Assembly (NCBI RefSeq): GCF_947501785.1
Contig: NZ_CANMXB010000001.1
Coordinates: 3,290,501 to 3,354,500 of the forward strand
DNA from: an uncultured Litoreibacter sp.
Lineage (GTDB): Bacteria > Pseudomonadota > Alphaproteobacteria > Rhodobacterales > Rhodobacteraceae
DNA: 64,000 nucleotides
Direction: 5' to 3'
A program made the translations under genes and the position numbers. The notes under the pieces were generated by a model. The model saw only the letters and a list, made by a program, of their open reading frames with translations, made no database searches and was not told where the DNA came from. This document shows, piece after piece, positions 19,307 through 29,071 of this stretch; position 1 is the first letter of the stretch, and the number at the start of each line of letters is the position of its first letter.

Positions 19307-20181
19307 GCCTGTTTGACACCTATATCATGGTCGACTGGTCAGGCGGCAACGACGCGGGACCGACCCCCAGAAAGGATGCCATTTGGGCCTGCATCGCGCG
19401 GGGCGGAGTGACAGAAACGCCGGTCTATTTGCGCAACCGCGAGGTGGCGGAGACGTGGCTGACAGAAATGATCGCTGACGAGATTGGTGCTGGCCGGCGC
19501 GTGTGCGCGGGCTTTGACTTCCCCTTCGGCTATCCACGGGGCTTTGGCGCGGCGCTCACCGGTTCGAACGATCCGCTGGCCTTGTGGGACTGGTTCGCGG
19601 ACCACATCGAGGACGCGCCGGAGGGCAACAACCGTTGCCAGGTGGCCTCGGACATTAATGCTTTACTTGAAGGGGTTGGCCCGTATTGGGGCAACCCGTA
19701 CCCGACCCGGGACTTCGCACATTTGCCCCGCAAGGGGCTGGCGCGCAGCAACCGGGACTTCCCGGAGAAACGTGCTGTTGAAGAACTGGCCAAGGGCAGT
19801 TTTACCTGTTGGCAGTTGTCAGGTGCGGGGGCCGTGGGCTCTCAGGTGATGATGGGGCTGCCGGTGCTGGCACGGCTGCGTCACCGGTTTTCAGGTCAGG
19901 TCGCGGCCTGGCCGTTTGAGGTTCTGGACCGCCCCGTGGCACTTGTTGAGATCTGGCCGTCCCTGATTGCCGGCGCGGTTGCACGGGACATGCGCGCGGG
20001 CGAGATCAAGGACGCCGCTCAGGTCCGGGTGCTGGCAGGCGCCGTTGCGCGGCTGGATGCGAAAGGCGCGTTAGAGCCGCTGTTGCGCGCCGGCACGGCG
20101 GGCGACCGCGAGGGGTGGATTTTGGGCGTGGGTTTCGAGGCGCAGCTGGAACGGGCCGCGACGGGAGAGGTCTATGCCTGA
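19303..20181 (+). CDS. DUF429-like protein in the molybdenum cofactor cluster
   Basis: A 292-residue protein with acidic motifs placed as in RNase H-fold DUF429 proteins: YIMVDWSGGND at residues 6-16 and CAGFDFPFGYPRG near 67-79, and a third conserved region around EIWPSLIAGA near 205. No catalytic activity is known for this group. It overlaps mobB by four and moeA by eight bases. Such tight packing argues for a role in cofactor synthesis or insertion, or in a nucleotide step linked to it (inference). I cannot name its reaction. Confidence 0.65.
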   Translation: MSLFDTYIMVDWSGGNDAGPTPRKDAIWACIARGGVTETPVYLRNREVAETWLTEMIADEIGAGRRVCAGFDFPFGYPRGFGAALTGSNDPLALWDWFADHIEDAPEGNNRCQVASDINALLEGVGPYWGNPYPTRDFAHLPRKGLARSNRDFPEKRAVEELAKGSFTCWQLSGAGAVGSQVMMGLPVLARLRHRFSGQVAAWPFEVLDRPVALVEIWPSLIAGAVARDMRAGEIKDAAQVRVLAGAVARLDAKGALEPLLRAGTAGDREGWILGVGFEAQLERAATGEVYA

Positions 20182-21424
20182 CAAAGCCCTTCCCAACGAC
20201 TGTTTTGCCCTGCCGCAAGGCGTGGATTGGACGCCAGTGGACACCGCCTTGGCGGCTTTGCGCGAAGCGTTGGGGCCTGTTGTTTCGCGCGAAGCGCTGC
20301 CCGGAGCAAGCGCCCTTGGTTCGATTTTGGCGGAAGATTTGGTGGCCGTGCGATCGAATCCTCCTGCGGCAAACTCGGCAATTGATGGCTACGGGTTTGC
20401 CTTTGACACCATGACGGATGACATGCCCTTGGTGTCAGGTCGCGCTGCGGCAGGCGCGCCGTTTGAGGGCGACTTGCCGGCAGGGTCTGCCATCCGCATC
20501 CTGACCGGCGCGGTGCTGCCTGCGGGGGTCGACACAGTGGTTATGCAGGAAGAGTGCGAGTTGCTGGAAGGCAACCGCGTTCGGTTTTTGGCGCGGGTGA
20601 AGCCGGGGCAGAATACCCGGGAGGCAGGCGAAGACGTGCGACAGGGGGATGTGGCATTGCCGGCGGGGCGACGGTTGCGGCCGCAGGATCTGGCTTTTAT
20701 CGAGGCTTTGGGCGTGGCGCGGGTCACGGTGTTCGCACCGCTGCGCGTTGGGGTTTTGTCCACTGGGGACGAGTTGGTTGCGGCGGCACAGGATGTGCGC
20801 GCCGAAAAGACCTTTGACGCCAACAGGCCGATGTTGCTGGCGCTGGCCAAGGCCTGGGGGCACGCGCCGGTTGATCTGGGGCATGTTCGTGACGACCGTA
20901 AGGTCTTGAAAGAACGCCTGAATCAAGCGGCGGAACAATGTGACGTGGTGCTGACCTCGGGGGGCGCGTCGGCGGGGGATGAAGATCATGTCTCGGCGCT
21001 TTTGTCCTCGGAAGGGGTGTTGACCCATTGGCGGGTGGCGATAAAACCAGGTCGACCGCTAGCACTGGCGGTGTGGGATGGGATTCCGGTTTTTGGTTTG
21101 CCGGGGAACCCGGTGGCGGCGTTTGTATGCAGCTTGATCTTTGCGCGCCCCACCCTGTCCTTGATGTCCGGAGGCGGCTGGCTTGAGCCGCAAGGCTTTG
21201 ATATTCCTGCGGCTTTCAGAAAATCCAAGAAGGCCGGGCGGCGTGAGTATTTGCGGGCGCGTGTCACGGCTGAGGGTCGCGCGGAGGTGTTTGCCTCTGA
21301 AGGATCGGGCCGCATCTCAGGGTTATCCTGGGCCGATGGGTTGGTCGAATTGGGAGATGCGGCGCGCGACGTCAAGGAGGGCGATCTGGTGCGCTATATT
21401 CCGTTTTCCAGCTTCGGGATCTGA
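20174..21424 (+). CDS. moeA: Molybdopterin molybdenumtransferase
   Basis: Inserts molybdate into adenylylated molybdopterin. The 416-residue product shows MoeA domain order: N-terminal PPAANSAIDGYGFAF, the ILTGAVLPAGVDTVVMQEE segment, and the MogA-like domain with GVLSTGDELV and LTSGGASAGDEDHV around residues 190-280. GLPGNPVAAFVC follows, then the C-terminal beta-barrel. It is the last gene of the cluster and is followed by a structured intergenic repeat. Confidence 0.95.
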   Translation: MPDKALPNDCFALPQGVDWTPVDTALAALREALGPVVSREALPGASALGSILAEDLVAVRSNPPAANSAIDGYGFAFDTMTDDMPLVSGRAAAGAPFEGDLPAGSAIRILTGAVLPAGVDTVVMQEECELLEGNRVRFLARVKPGQNTREAGEDVRQGDVALPAGRRLRPQDLAFIEALGVARVTVFAPLRVGVLSTGDELVAAAQDVRAEKTFDANRPMLLALAKAWGHAPVDLGHVRDDRKVLKERLNQAAEQCDVVLTSGGASAGDEDHVSALLSSEGVLTHWRVAIKPGRPLALAVWDGIPVFGLPGNPVAAFVCSLIFARPTLSLMSGGGWLEPQGFDIPAAFRKSKKAGRREYLRARVTAEGRAEVFASEGSGRISGLSWADGLVELGDAARDVKEGDLVRYIPFSSFGI

Positions 21425-21469
21425 GCGTCTAGAAAGCGTGGAGACGCCGTATAGAAAACGTCTAAATGA

Positions 21470-21571
21470 TTGTGCGGCTGCGCCGCGCGCGAGGATTTGC
21501 GTTCTTGGGGAGGTTCCCTCCCCGCCACGCGGGCATCCCCTGGAGCATATTTCCGGCAGAAAGAATGCGGG
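21470..21571 (+). repeat. Structured intergenic element, copy 1
   Basis: It opens with GCGGCTGCGCCGC (hairpin 1), continues ATTTGCGTTCTT, then GGGGAGG-TT-CCCTCCCC (hairpin 2), CCACGCGGGCATCCCC, and ends with a CATATTT...AGAAAGAA tail. It lies between the convergent moeA and the 356-residue membrane protein gene. It aligns by eye with copies at 25349, 34590 and 44775. Confidence 0.75.
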
Positions 21572-21573
21572 AT

Positions 21574-22644
21574 TTAGTCGAACGTGCCTGCGACGCGACC
21601 CAGAAGCATGAAGGCGCGGGCGGTGCGGGTGTCGGCGAGGCGGGTGATGTCCTCATCCGTCGCAACCTCGGCAAATTTTGCAAAAGTGCGGTCGAACTGG
21701 CGCAGGAAATGGTGCACCGCGTCGCGGAAGACCGGGTCGGCGCGCATCCGGCCTGAGGTCAGCGCGAGGCCGGAGCGGTCATGGATGCCGCCAATGCCCG
21801 AAATTTCGACGCCGCGCTGGCCTTGCGCGAATTTGCGCCACAGTTCTGGCCGCGACCGGTCGGGGGTCAGGTCATCCATGTAGATGCCGTCATGGCTGAG
21901 CAGGGTGAGCACGTCTTGGCTGGCGCGCACCAGCTTGCCGGAATTCGTGTCTGCCAGTGCGCGGCGCAGCTGGCGGAACCCCTCGGCGTCGTTTTCGTTT
22001 TCGGGGAAATTCAACCCGCCGATGAAATCCTCCACGGACAGCGCCGGCGCGAGTGACGCGGCGGGTGTGCCGAGCGCCAGGCCCGGTTGGCTGTCACCTT
22101 TGGGCACGCCCGGCTGGATCAGCGCAGGCTGCGCTGTGGTGGTGGAAGGCAGCCGGTTATCGCGGGTCGTTGCAAAAGTCGCGATTGCCGATTCAGTTTG
22201 CTTCTGGCGGGCGACGATTTCGTCGAGCTTCTTTTCCACGGCAGGTTTGACGCCAATGGGTGTGGTCTGCGCCTGCGTGATATAGGCGTTGCGCATCGCA
22301 TCAATGGCGGCCTGCAAGCGGATGCTTTCCTCGCGCATGATTTTGGCGGTTTTGACCACGGTGGAACCGATCCAGATGAGTGCAATGGGCAGGAAGACCG
22401 CCAGCATCGACAAAACGAAGCTGGCCTGCGTGCCTTCTTCCGCTGGCGGGCGCAGGAAAAGGAAATAGATCAACACGCCCAAGAGCCAGACCGCCGACAG
22501 AGCGATGGCAATCAGATCGGCGGCCATCAGGCCGCGATCCGGGCGCGCATATGCGCCCAGGCTCATCGGTTTGCCGCCACCACCGGGCAGGCCCGTTTGG
22601 GACTGCTGGGGCGGGATCACCTCTTGGCTGGTCTGGTCGCTCAT
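21574..22644 (-). CDS. Membrane protein of unknown function, 356 residues
   Basis: Not recognised. The N-terminus is Pro/Gln/Gly-rich (about 1-38), followed by two membrane helices (about 42-65 and 77-98), then a charged helical stretch (RLQAAIDAMRNAYITQ) probably forming a coiled coil, a proline-rich linker, and a soluble C-terminal domain (about 195-356) rich in charged helices. It ends with TARAFMLLGRVAGTFD. It starts 16 bases downstream of greA on the same strand, so it is probably read from the greA promoter. I would expect it to be restricted to related alphaproteobacteria. Confidence 0.75.
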   Translation of the reverse strand: MSDQTSQEVIPPQQSQTGLPGGGGKPMSLGAYARPDRGLMAADLIAIALSAVWLLGVLIYFLFLRPPAEEGTQASFVLSMLAVFLPIALIWIGSTVVKTAKIMREESIRLQAAIDAMRNAYITQAQTTPIGVKPAVEKKLDEIVARQKQTESAIATFATTRDNRLPSTTTAQPALIQPGVPKGDSQPGLALGTPAASLAPALSVEDFIGGLNFPENENDAEGFRQLRRALADTNSGKLVRASQDVLTLLSHDGIYMDDLTPDRSRPELWRKFAQGQRGVEISGIGGIHDRSGLALTSGRMRADPVFRDAVHHFLRQFDRTFAKFAEVATDEDITRLADTRTARAFMLLGRVAGTFD

Positions 22645-22660
22645 TGCCGGTCTCTCAGAG

Positions 22661-23131
22661 TTAGACGTATTTCACTTCTAGCACTTCGTAGTCTTTCGTC
22701 CCACCGGGGGTTCTGACCTCGATGCTATCGCCCTCTTCCTTGCCGATCAGGGCGCGGGCCAGCGGCGAATTTATGTTCAGAAGGCCGTTATGGATGTCGG
22801 CCTCTTGCTCGCCGACAATTTGATAGGATTTTTCTTCCTCGGTGTCTTCGTCGATCAGCTTCACGGTCGCGCCAAACTTGACGGAGCCGGACATGGTTGA
22901 CGGATCGATGACCTGCGCCAGCCCGATCATGCCTTCTAATTCTTTGATGCGGCCTTCGATGAAAGACTGCTTCTCCTTGGCGGAGTGATATTCGGCGTTT
23001 TCCGACAGGTCACCATGTTCGCGTGCCTCGGCAATGGCCGTGATGATGGCGGGGCGTTCCACCACCTTGAGGTTCTTCAATTCCGCGTCGAGGGCCTTGA
23101 AGCCGCGCGGTGTCATTGGGATTTTGTCCAT
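22661..23131 (-). CDS. greA: Transcription elongation factor GreA
   Basis: Rescues backtracked RNA polymerase by stimulating transcript cleavage. The 156-residue product has the N-terminal coiled coil with the acidic tip motif [18 protein letters not shown] at residues 38-55, and the C-terminal FKBP-like domain with the [17 protein letters not shown] pattern. Length and motifs are typical. It is followed on the same strand by the 356-residue membrane protein gene. Confidence 0.97.
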   Translation of the reverse strand: MDKIPMTPRGFKALDAELKNLKVVERPAIITAIAEAREHGDLSENAEYHSAKEKQSFIEGRIKELEGMIGLAQVIDPSTMSGSVKFGATVKLIDEDTEEEKSYQIVGEQEADIHNGLLNINSPLARALIGKEEGDSIEVRTPGGTKDYEVLEVKYV

Positions 23132-23235
23132 TTGGTTTTACTTCTTCTGTGCACGCCTGACGGCGCATTTACAATTACTTCACCCCTAATGGGGTGTCTT
23201 TGCAAGCTATAGAAAGGTTAGAGGCGCGGTGCCGC

Positions 23236-23379
23236 CTATGAGGTTTTGGCGATGCCGATCTCAGCCCGGCCGGTGATCGAAATGCCCGGTTTCGGCTTTG
23301 GTTCGGGTTTGACCGGCTCTCCATCGACCCCGCAAGCGGCCAGCGTGGCGAGCGTTATCAGCGCAATAACCTGTTTCAT
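23236..23379 (-). CDS. Small lipoprotein, 47 residues
   Basis: The reading frame starts [20 protein letters not shown]: a basic start, a hydrophobic core, and a lipobox LAAC with the modified cysteine at residue 16. The mature part is proline/lysine-rich ([12 protein letters not shown]) and ends in AEIGIAKTS. Its ATG overlaps the argH stop (ATGA), so translation is coupled to argH. It resembles tiny argH-linked lipoproteins in related genomes; function unknown. Confidence 0.72.
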   Translation of the reverse strand: MKQVIALITLATLAACGVDGEPVKPEPKPKPGISITGRAEIGIAKTS

Positions 23380-24767
23380 GCCAGTTTGTCCTTCCATCTT
23401 GCCACCTGTTTGCGCACCTCGGAGGGCGCGGTGCCGCCGTAGCTGGTGCGTGATGCGACCGAGTTTTGCACACCCAGCACATCAAAGACATCCTTTGTTA
23501 TCTTTGCGTGGACACCGGTCATGTCGGCGAGCGACAGTTCGGGCAGGTCGCAGCCTTTGTCCTCGGCCAGCTTGACGATGGCGCCGGTGACGTGGTGGGC
23601 CTCGCGGAACGGCATATCAAGTGTGCGCACCAGCCAATCGGCCAGATCGGTGGCCGTGGAGAAGCCGGACGACGCCGCTTGTTCGAGATTTGGCTGGTTT
23701 GCGGTCATGTCGGTGACCATGCCAGTCATCGCCGCCAAGGCCAGCATCAGGTTGTCGGCAGCATCAAAAGTTTGTTCCTTATCCTCCTGCATGTCCTTGG
23801 AATAGGTCAGGGGCAGGCCCTTCATCACCATCATCAGCGCGGTGTTTGCGCCATAGATGCGGGCGATTTTGGCACGGATCAGCTCGGCCGCGTCCGGGTT
23901 CTTCTTTTGCGGCATGATCGACGAGCCGGTGGAGAAACGGTCTGAGAGCGTGACAAAGCGGAACTGGGCTGAGGACCAGATGACGAGTTCTTCGGCAAAC
24001 CGGCTCAGGTGCATGGCGCAGATCGAGGCCGCGTTGAGGAAATCGAGCGCGAAATCGCGGTCGGAGACGGCGTCGAGCGAGTTGGCCGACGGGCGGTCGA
24101 AGCCAAGGGCCTGGGCCGTGGCATCACGGTCGATGTTGAAGGAGGTGCCTGCAAGTGCCGCCGCGCCGAGCGGGCTTTCATTCATCCGCGCGCGCGCGTC
24201 AGCGAAGCGCGACGCGTCGCGGCCCAGCATTTCGACATAGGCCAGCATGTGGTGACCCCATGTGACGGGTTGCGCAGTTTGAAGGTGGGTGAAGCCGGGC
24301 ATGACCCAATCGGCCCCGGCCTCGGCCTGGGCCAAGAAGGCCAGTTGCAGGGCCTTGATGGCGTCTAGCGTGGCATCCATCTGGTCGCGGACCCAAAGCT
24401 TGAAATCGGTGGCGACCTGATCGTTGCGCGACCGCGCAGTGTGGAGCCGGCCTGCCGGTTCGCCGACGATTTCTTTCAGGCGGCTTTCGACGTTCATGTG
24501 GATGTCTTCCAGCGCCGAGGAAAAGGCGAAGTTTCCTGTCTCGATCTCTGACAACACCGTGAGGAGGCCTTCACGGATGGCCTCCGCGTCGTTATCCGTC
24601 AGGATACCTTGTGCGGCGAGCATGGCGGCATGGGCACGGGAGCCCTCGATATCCTGGCGGGCCATGCGCTGGTCGAACCCGATGGAGGCGTTGATCGCCT
24701 CCATGATGGCGTCTGGACCGGCGGCGAAACGGCCGCCCCACATGGTGTTGGATTTTGCGTCAGTCAT
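23376..24767 (-). CDS. argH: Argininosuccinate lyase
   Basis: Splits argininosuccinate to arginine and fumarate, the last arginine-synthesis step. The 463-residue product carries [11 protein letters not shown] at the start, [13 protein letters not shown] near residue 108, TFNxDR-like [12 protein letters not shown], and the fumarate-lyase signature [12 protein letters not shown] near 280. ATG 24767 matches the family start better than the upstream ATG at 24797. It is divergent from the thioredoxin-like gene only 30 bases away and coupled to a tiny lipoprotein downstream. Confidence 0.96.
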   Translation of the reverse strand: MTDAKSNTMWGGRFAAGPDAIMEAINASIGFDQRMARQDIEGSRAHAAMLAAQGILTDNDAEAIREGLLTVLSEIETGNFAFSSALEDIHMNVESRLKEIVGEPAGRLHTARSRNDQVATDFKLWVRDQMDATLDAIKALQLAFLAQAEAGADWVMPGFTHLQTAQPVTWGHHMLAYVEMLGRDASRFADARARMNESPLGAAALAGTSFNIDRDATAQALGFDRPSANSLDAVSDRDFALDFLNAASICAMHLSRFAEELVIWSSAQFRFVTLSDRFSTGSSIMPQKKNPDAAELIRAKIARIYGANTALMMVMKGLPLTYSKDMQEDKEQTFDAADNLMLALAAMTGMVTDMTANQPNLEQAASSGFSTATDLADWLVRTLDMPFREAHHVTGAIVKLAEDKGCDLPELSLADMTGVHAKITKDVFDVLGVQNSVASRTSYGGTAPSEVRKQVARWKDKLA

Positions 24768-24797
24768 ATCGGCTGGCCTAGCTGGAGAAAGTGGCAA

Positions 24798-25349
24798 ATG
24801 CGTCTTGTTCGTTTGATGGTCCTATACGCGGGGCTGGCCTTGCTGGGCAACCCCGCCGGTGCCGATGTTGGCAAGCTGATGTCGTTGGCCACCGGCGAGT
24901 TGGGCCGCATCCAGTTTCATGCCGAGCCGCGCGCGGTTGCCGCGTCAGGCTTTTTGGATGCCAACGGGGGCCAGGCCTCTTTGGCCGACTACCGAGGCAA
25001 ATACGTGCTGTTGAACTTCTGGGCGTTGTGGTGCGCGCCTTGTGTGAAGGAAATGCCTGCTTTGAATGCGCTGGACGGCGCGATTGGCGGCAATTTCGAA
25101 GTGGTGACCTTGGCCACGGGGCGCAACGCGCGGCCTGCGGTTGACGTGTTTTTTGCCGACAAGAAGCTGGACAACCTGCCCAAGCTCTTTGACCCCAAGA
25201 TGCAGGTGGCCCGCGACGTGGGCGCACTTGGCTTGCCGGTGACGCTGTTTATCGACCCGGAGGGGCGTGAAGTGGCGCGGGCCACGGGCGATTTTGAATG
25301 GGACAGCCCCGAGGCGCAGAAGCTGATCACGGCGTGGATTTCAGGCTGA
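24798..25349 (+). CDS. TlpA-like periplasmic thioredoxin
   Basis: A 183-residue exported protein. Residues 1-22 are a signal peptide ([17 protein letters not shown]); the rest is a TlpA/AhpC-TSA thioredoxin fold with the active site WALWCAPC near residue 77 and cis-proline strand [15 protein letters not shown]. These proteins reduce periplasmic disulfides, for example in cytochrome c or Cu-oxidase assembly. ATG 24798 follows GGAGAAAG. It is divergent from argH, a pairing I recall from other alphaproteobacteria. Confidence 0.87.
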   Translation: MRLVRLMVLYAGLALLGNPAGADVGKLMSLATGELGRIQFHAEPRAVAASGFLDANGGQASLADYRGKYVLLNFWALWCAPCVKEMPALNALDGAIGGNFEVVTLATGRNARPAVDVFFADKKLDNLPKLFDPKMQVARDVGALGLPVTLFIDPEGREVARATGDFEWDSPEAQKLITAWISG

Positions 25350-25451
25350 TTGAGCGGCTGCGCCGCGCTTGATGTTTTGCGTTCTTGGGGGAGCTTCGCT
25401 CCCCCGCCACGCGGGCATCCCCCATGAGCATATTTTTAGCAGAAAGAAGCG
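25349..25451 (+). repeat. Structured intergenic element, copy 2
   Basis: It contains GCGGCTGCGCCGC, then GTTCTT and the perfect hairpin GGGGGAGCTTCGCTCCCCC, followed by CCACGCGGGCATCCCCC and CATATTTTTAGCAGAAAGAA. It sits between the convergent TlpA-like gene and gltX and may also terminate both. Confidence 0.78.
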
Positions 25452-25453
25452 GT

Positions 25454-26779
25454 TTAGGGTTTTGCCCTGACCACCTGCAGCAGCGCCATCAGTTGCCCCA
25501 TATCGGGGCCGTGCTGCATACCAGTCAGCGCTTTTCTGAGCGGCATGAAGAGACCACGACCCTTGCGACCGGTCTTTTCCTTCACCGCCGCTGTCCAGTC
25601 TGACCAGCTCGTTTCTGTGAAAGGCATCTCGGGCAGCAAAGTCAGCGCCTCGGCCACAAAGTCCTTGTCTTCGTCATCGATCACCGGATCCGCGCCGTTG
25701 GCGCAGAGGTCGGCCCATTGTTTGATGTCGTGCCGGGTGGTGATGTTTTCGCGCGCGACAGTCCAGAAGGCCTCTTGTTTGTCTGCCGGAATGTTGAGCG
25801 TGTCCAGGTCCGCCTTGACCGCCGCAACCGGCTGCGCGTGCAGGTGCTTTGCAGACAGCGGATACAGATCATCCACGTCAAATTTCGTGGGCGCGGAGCC
25901 GAAGCGGTTCAGATCGAAACCTTCTACCAGCTCGTCCACGCTGCCGCGCAGTTCGATCGGGTCGGAGGATCCGATGCGCGCGAGGTGGCTGAGTAGGGCG
26001 AGCGGCTCCACGCCGCTGTCGCGCAGGTCACGCAAGGCGAGGGTGCCGAGGCGTTTCGATAGCGCCTCGCCATGCGGGCCGGTGAGCAGCGAGTGGTGTG
26101 CAAAGGCGGGCACTGTACCGCCCAGCGCTTCAATGATCTGGATTTGCGTCGCGGTGTTGGTGACGTGGTCGGACCCGCGGACCACATGGGTGATGCCCAT
26201 ATCCGTGTCATCGACCACCGAGGCGATGGTGTAGAGCACCTGCCCGTCGCCGCGGATCAGCACGGGGTCTGAGACAGAGGCCGCATCAATTGAGATGTCA
26301 CCCAGGATGCCGTCAGTCCAGTTGATGCGCGCGTGGTCCAGCTTGAAGCGCCAAACGCCATTGCCGCGATCCGCACGGAAGGCGTCCCTTTCGGCGTCGG
26401 TCAACTCCAAGGCGGCGCGGTCATAGACCGGCGGCTTACCCATGTTGAGCTGCTTCTTGCGCTTCAGATCCAGTTCGACCGGCGTTTCCCATGCCTCATA
26501 AAAACGGCCGATGGCGCGTAGCTTATCCGCGGCGTCGGCATAGCGGTCGAGGCGGGAGGATTGCGTTTCCACCCGGTCCCATTCAATCCCCAGCCATTCC
26601 AGGTCCTGCTTGATCGCGTCGGCGTATTCCGGCTTGGAGCGTTCCGGGTCGGTGTCATCGAGGCGCAGGATGAATTGCCCGCCGGATTTGCGCGCAATCA
26701 GGAAGTTGAACAGCGCGGTACGCAGGTTGCCGACATGCAGATAGCCGGTGGGCGAGGGGGCGAAGCGGGTGACGGTCAT
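25454..26779 (-). CDS. gltX: Glutamate-tRNA ligase
   Basis: Charges tRNA-Glu. The 441-residue class I synthetase has the HIGH-type signature GYLHVGNLRTALFN at residues 12-25 and the KMSKS-type site LSKRLGT near residue 240. The C-terminal helical anticodon-binding domain is present, so this is a full enzyme and not the short GluQRS. Many alphaproteobacteria carry two GltX copies, one with broader tRNA specificity; which one this is cannot be told here. Confidence 0.93.
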   Translation of the reverse strand: MTVTRFAPSPTGYLHVGNLRTALFNFLIARKSGGQFILRLDDTDPERSKPEYADAIKQDLEWLGIEWDRVETQSSRLDRYADAADKLRAIGRFYEAWETPVELDLKRKKQLNMGKPPVYDRAALELTDAERDAFRADRGNGVWRFKLDHARINWTDGILGDISIDAASVSDPVLIRGDGQVLYTIASVVDDTDMGITHVVRGSDHVTNTATQIQIIEALGGTVPAFAHHSLLTGPHGEALSKRLGTLALRDLRDSGVEPLALLSHLARIGSSDPIELRGSVDELVEGFDLNRFGSAPTKFDVDDLYPLSAKHLHAQPVAAVKADLDTLNIPADKQEAFWTVARENITTRHDIKQWADLCANGADPVIDDEDKDFVAEALTLLPEMPFTETSWSDWTAAVKEKTGRKGRGLFMPLRKALTGMQHGPDMGQLMALLQVVRAKP

Positions 26780-26990
26780 GGCGGATACTGTCCTTTGGCG
26801 GGTTGCGGGCGGTGAAGCACAGCGCGCGGCAATTGTCCATATCCAGAGCGGTCATGCGAAACGTTGCGAATTTTATGGAAATCGTGCCGGGCGTGTGCCG
26901 GCAATGAGACGCGGCGAAATCATTTATTAGGGAAGGCATGGTGTTTTGCAGCCGCGAGGGAATGCCGTAGTGCAGTTAGGACCGCAGAAG

Positions 26991-28172
26991 ATGATCCCGA
27001 TAATTGAGAATGTGACCACTATCGAGTCGGTCATGGATCTGTTCGACCAACCCATGTTCCTGCTGGACGTACACGGGGAGCGGGACTTCGCGTTTCGCCA
27101 ACTTAACCGCTGCCATTTGCGGACCACCGGCCTGAGTGACCACCTGATATACGGAAAACGCCCGCATGAGGTGCTGCCCACCCGCCTGGCTGACACCGTG
27201 GTGACGAATTACGAAGCCTGCCGCGCCTCTGGCGCTGCCTATAGCTATGAAGAAAATATCGAATTGCCGGCGGGCGCACGATGGTGGCAGACCAGCCTGT
27301 CGCCGGTGAAAGACAAAAGCGGGACAGTGATTCAGATCATCGGCCTTGCGATCGACATTACCGAGCGCAAAGAAGCAAATTTTGCGGCCTCCGAAAAGCT
27401 GTCGGACATGACCCGACTGAATGAGGACCTGCAAGTTTTCGCGGCCAGCACCGCCCATGACATGCGGGGGCCGTTTCAGACGATGGTGGCGTTATTGGAC
27501 CTTGTCATGGACGGGTTCGTCGACCTTGGGGACGAAAAGGCCGACCAGCTGCACCTGTGTTCCGAGATCGCGCAAGATGCGATCCGAAATATGGGCGGCA
27601 TTCTGGATGTAGCCGCCCGGTTGCAGGTAAACGAAAATCCGTTGGAGATGACCGACATCCACCACGTTGCATCCGACATTGCGGCCCTTCTGGACCCCCA
27701 TCAACGCCTGTCCATCGACCTTCCGCGCGGAAGGTTCGAGACCGACCGCGTGGCGCTACAGATGGTCTTGCGCAACGTGATGGAGAACGCCGTGCGATAT
27801 GCCGACACCAAGGTCAGCGTGGAAGTGGAGCCGGACAGCTCCGGCCAAGTAAGTATTATTGTATCTGATGACGGTGTCGGGCGCGCCCCTGGGGTGCGCA
27901 GCGATGGCTCGCCCGTTCTTCCTGATCCAAAGTCTGCTCGTTCCGAATTCGGGTTGAACTCCGCGCTGGCCATGGTGCTCTCCCGCGGGGGGGCGTTTGT
28001 GCAGACCCAGTGCCCCTTTCCCACCGGTGCCTCGATAAAGGTCACCTTGCCGGGAAAGTCCCCGGCCAACGTTGAGGTTGGCGGGCGGAACCAAATCGGA
28101 AAGGGGATCATGATCATGCCGGCAATGGCGCAGGTCGCGGCAGGCGGCTGGGGCCGGTATCGCTACGTCTGA
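26991..28172 (+). CDS. PAS-domain sensor histidine kinase
   Basis: A 393-residue kinase without membrane segments. A PAS domain spans about 10-125 (DQPMFLLDVHGERDF to IGLAIDITERKEA). The HisKA-like H-box ASTAHDMRGPFQTM is near residue 150. The ATPase domain has the N-box NVMENAVRY near 265 and VSDDGVGRAPG. The start is uncertain: ATG 26991 follows TTAGGA, while GTG 26970 and TTG 26946 are also open. No response regulator is adjacent, so the partner is elsewhere. It probably senses a cytosolic signal such as a bound cofactor or redox state. Confidence 0.8.
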   Translation: MIPIIENVTTIESVMDLFDQPMFLLDVHGERDFAFRQLNRCHLRTTGLSDHLIYGKRPHEVLPTRLADTVVTNYEACRASGAAYSYEENIELPAGARWWQTSLSPVKDKSGTVIQIIGLAIDITERKEANFAASEKLSDMTRLNEDLQVFAASTAHDMRGPFQTMVALLDLVMDGFVDLGDEKADQLHLCSEIAQDAIRNMGGILDVAARLQVNENPLEMTDIHHVASDIAALLDPHQRLSIDLPRGRFETDRVALQMVLRNVMENAVRYADTKVSVEVEPDSSGQVSIIVSDDGVGRAPGVRSDGSPVLPDPKSARSEFGLNSALAMVLSRGGAFVQTQCPFPTGASIKVTLPGKSPANVEVGGRNQIGKGIMIMPAMAQVAAGGWGRYRYV

Positions 28173-28192
28173 AGCCGGTGGGCCGCGCGCGG

Positions 28193-28996
28193 CTAGAGCT
28201 TGCCGCTACCGGCGAATGTCTCCCACCCGAACTTGACGTATTCGCTCCGGAAGGAATGGCCGCCCTCGAACATGCAGAAGTTCAGGATGTCACCTGCGGG
28301 GTTGCTGCGATCCTTGCAGGCGAGCCGTTCCGTGTTGCGCGTGGCGGACGGGCCGAAGCCGCCATAGGCGGCATACATGTCCAGCGCCTCCATCACGTCG
28401 CCCTGATGCGTGTCGGCGATAGGCCGGCCGGCGAGCGGGACTGTCGGGTCATCGTCGCCATGGATGTGGATCACATTCGCCACGGGACCAGCGCATTCGG
28501 CGGGGGCCTCCAGCCAAAACGTACCTGAGATGGGGACGAAGCCCGCGAACATGTCTGGCCGGTGGCAGGCCATGTTCCAGGTCATCATCCCGCCCGCGCT
28601 GAAGCCGGTCATCATCATGCGGTCCGTGTCGATGGCAAACCGGCTGCTGGCATCGGCGATGACCGCGTCCATGTAGTTGAACTCCACCGACCCGTCGACG
28701 TCCTTGCGGCGTGGCGAATTGGGCAGCACCCAATCATCGGACGCGGATTTCACGGCGATCAGCGCCAGCCCCATGTCTGAGACCATGCGGCGCAAATTTT
28801 GGTTGCGCATGATGCCGCGGGCTGAGCCGCGATAGCCATGGGCGAAGACGATAGCGCCCACTGCTGTGGTCCCGTCATGGCCGTCTGGCATGGCGATACG
28901 GTAATGGCGCTCACCCAGCGCGCAGTCCGTGTCTGGCCCACAGGAGAGGGCGGGTGTGGCAAGAAGGGACGCAAAAATTATTGAAATGAGGCGCAT
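28193..28996 (-). CDS. Secreted esterase of the PHB-depolymerase/LpqC type
   Basis: A 267-residue alpha/beta hydrolase with a signal peptide (MRLISIIFASLLATPALSC). The nucleophile lies in GFSAGGMMTWNMA near residue 133, a likely catalytic aspartate in IHIHGDDDPTVP near 175, and the histidine in EGGHSFRSEY near 248. This matches extracellular feruloyl-esterase/poly(3-hydroxybutyrate) depolymerase-like enzymes. The substrate is not defined. It is convergent with the histidine kinase gene. Confidence 0.83.
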   Translation of the reverse strand: MRLISIIFASLLATPALSCGPDTDCALGERHYRIAMPDGHDGTTAVGAIVFAHGYRGSARGIMRNQNLRRMVSDMGLALIAVKSASDDWVLPNSPRRKDVDGSVEFNYMDAVIADASSRFAIDTDRMMMTGFSAGGMMTWNMACHRPDMFAGFVPISGTFWLEAPAECAGPVANVIHIHGDDDPTVPLAGRPIADTHQGDVMEALDMYAAYGGFGPSATRNTERLACKDRSNPAGDILNFCMFEGGHSFRSEYVKFGWETFAGSGKL

Positions 28997-29071
28997 GGAA
29001 AACTCCGATCAGGACCGACCCGGGCAGAGTGACGAAGCGGCTCTGCCGATACAAATCACATGCGCGTGGGG

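Noticed and set aside
25454-26779. GluQRS (tRNA-modifying glutamyl-queuosine synthetase)
   Set aside because: The protein is 441 residues, with a C-terminal anticodon-binding domain and a KRLG site, so it is a full GltX.
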